Of a stretch of DNA of 64,000 nt, positions 63,279-64,000 are shown piece after piece; position 1 is the first letter of the stretch, and each line of letters starts with the position of its first letter. The position numbers and the translations under genes are program-made. The notes beneath the pieces were generated by a model. It saw only the letters and a program-made list of their open reading frames with translations, was not told where the DNA came from and did no database searches. This stretch comes from Flavobacterium alkalisoli. GTDB lineage: Bacteria > Bacteroidota > Bacteroidia > Flavobacteriales > Flavobacteriaceae. The stretch is taken from assembly GCF_008000935.1 (NCBI RefSeq), contig NZ_CP042831.1, positions 1,674,001 through 1,738,000 on the forward strand, given 5' to 3'.

Positions 63279-64000
63279 CTATTTTTTTAGCTCATTTGTT
63301 TTTAATTCTTTTTTCTCCATTCTTGCCGAAATAAGAATGCTTATTTCATATAAAATAGCCAGTGGTATGGTTACTATAATCTGACTTACCACATCTGGAG
63401 GGGTTACCACGGCAGCTACTATAAGCATAATTACATAAGCAAACTTTCTGTAGCCTCTTAAAGTGGCAGCAGTAACAAGTCCTATTTTAGAAAGGAAATA
63501 GATTACTATAGGTAACTCAAAAATCAAGCCACACGATATTGCTGTAGTTTTAACCAGACTCAAATAGGAATCAAGGTCAATGTCGTTTTTAACCACGTCA
63601 CTAATCCGGTATGTTCCTAAAAAGTTTATGGAAAGCGGGACTATTAAAAAATATCCGAATAATACACCTAAAAAGAACAGGGTAGAAGTGGTGAATAAAA
63701 ATGTGAGGGCATACTTGCGCTCCTTGTCATAAAGTGCGGGCCTGATAAATTTCCAGAATTCCCATAGTATAAAAGGGAAAGCCAGAATAAAACCTGCGGT
63801 TATGGCTGTCCATATATCGGTAGAGAACTGCCCGTCCATACGGCGGCTTTGTATCTCAAATGGAATCTCGGTTACGCAAAAACTCTTGTCAAGATCATAT
63901 TTGTTGGCCAGGTCGCAAAAAAAGCGATAAGTGATAAAATTGCCGTCTTTTGGTGCAAAAATTATTTCGTCGAAAATAAATTTACTGAAAGCGAAAGCTA
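63279..64000 (-). CDS. tatC: Sec-independent translocase TatC (5' part missing)
   Basis: TatC, the twin-arginine signal receptor in the inner membrane. The frame stays open to the window edge, so the start lies beyond it. The Met at 63839 is internal: upstream codons read EIPFEIQSRR and FITYRFFCDL. Visible are QFSTDIWTAITAGFILAFPF and WEFWKFIRPAL, FFLGVLFGYFLIVPLSINF and YVIMLIVAAVVTPPDVVSQI, with about five of the six membrane segments. Confidence 0.95.
   Translation of the reverse strand, partial: AFAFSKFIFDEIIFAPKDGNFITYRFFCDLANKYDLDKSFCVTEIPFEIQSRRMDGQFSTDIWTAITAGFILAFPFILWEFWKFIRPALYDKERKYALTFLFTTSTLFFLGVLFGYFLIVPLSINFLGTYRISDVVKNDIDLDSYLSLVKTTAISCGLIFELPIVIYFLSKIGLVTAATLRGYRKFAYVIMLIVAAVVTPPDVVSQIIVTIPLAILYEISILISARMEKKELKTNELKK

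Overview
The window comes from a member of the Bacteroidota, most likely the family Flavobacteriaceae (Flavobacterium or a close relative). The evidence is: AT-rich DNA; genes that mostly lack Shine-Dalgarno sites but carry TAnnTTTG-type -7 promoter elements; a surface protein with a type A type IX secretion (T9SS) sorting domain; a PorV/PorQ-family barrel; a DUF4105 protein; and zinc-free S14, S4 and L36. No tRNA, rRNA, CRISPR array or insertion sequence was seen.

Layout. 1-8016: the distal spc and alpha ribosomal operons, rplE (cut by the window edge) to rplQ, including secY, infA, a 38-residue rpmJ and rpoA. 8083-10795: carA and eno, each with its own promoter and terminator. 10806-15938: a TPR histidine kinase, its LytTR response regulator and a T9SS-secreted leucine-rich protein. 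Both transcription units of this module carry the same direct-repeat operator, 21 bp apart, just upstream of the -7 element. 16146-23182: citrate synthase, two guanidino-modifying-superfamily hydrolases (DDAH-like and CtlX), an Rrf2 regulator, and a sulfate-assimilation operon (DUF2061-cysH-cysD-cysN) behind a perfect 17+17 bp palindrome. 23183-27656: a mixed block with MarC, a carboxypeptidase-regulatory-domain protein, a CoA-binding protein, a sodium/solute symporter and recR.

27659-35344 (minus strand) is the most interesting region. It holds an AraC regulator, three small secreted pilin-like proteins, a PapD-like chaperone, a two-domain tip-like protein and a large usher-like outer-membrane barrel. 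All four subunit-like proteins share a C-terminal strand with Gly at position -14, the arrangement used for donor-strand assembly in chaperone-usher pili. The content (three pilins, chaperone, usher, tip) parallels archaic Csu-type clusters. None of the subunits has a lipobox, so this is not the FimA/Mfa1 type V pilus of Bacteroidales.

35580-57595 is a capsule/exopolysaccharide locus: UDP-HexNAc epimerase, two nucleotide-sugar dehydrogenases, a secreted toroid protein, Wzx, Wzy, two pyruvyltransferase-family proteins, a glycosyltransferase, an ATP-grasp/HAD fusion, a PglC-like initiating transferase, a divergent and a canonical DegT aminotransferase, a FemAB-like acyltransferase, a PglF/CapD dehydratase, Wza, a BY-kinase Wzc with a (Gly-Tyr)8 tail, and a PHP phosphatase. 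The central part (about 39-50 kb) looks more AT-rich than its flanks, as is common for exchanged surface-polysaccharide genes. 57672-64000 returns to core genes: DUF4105 protein, PorV/PorQ-family protein, pssA, a GH25 muramidase, a GNAT protein, lptB, an AhpD-like protein and tatC (cut by the window edge).
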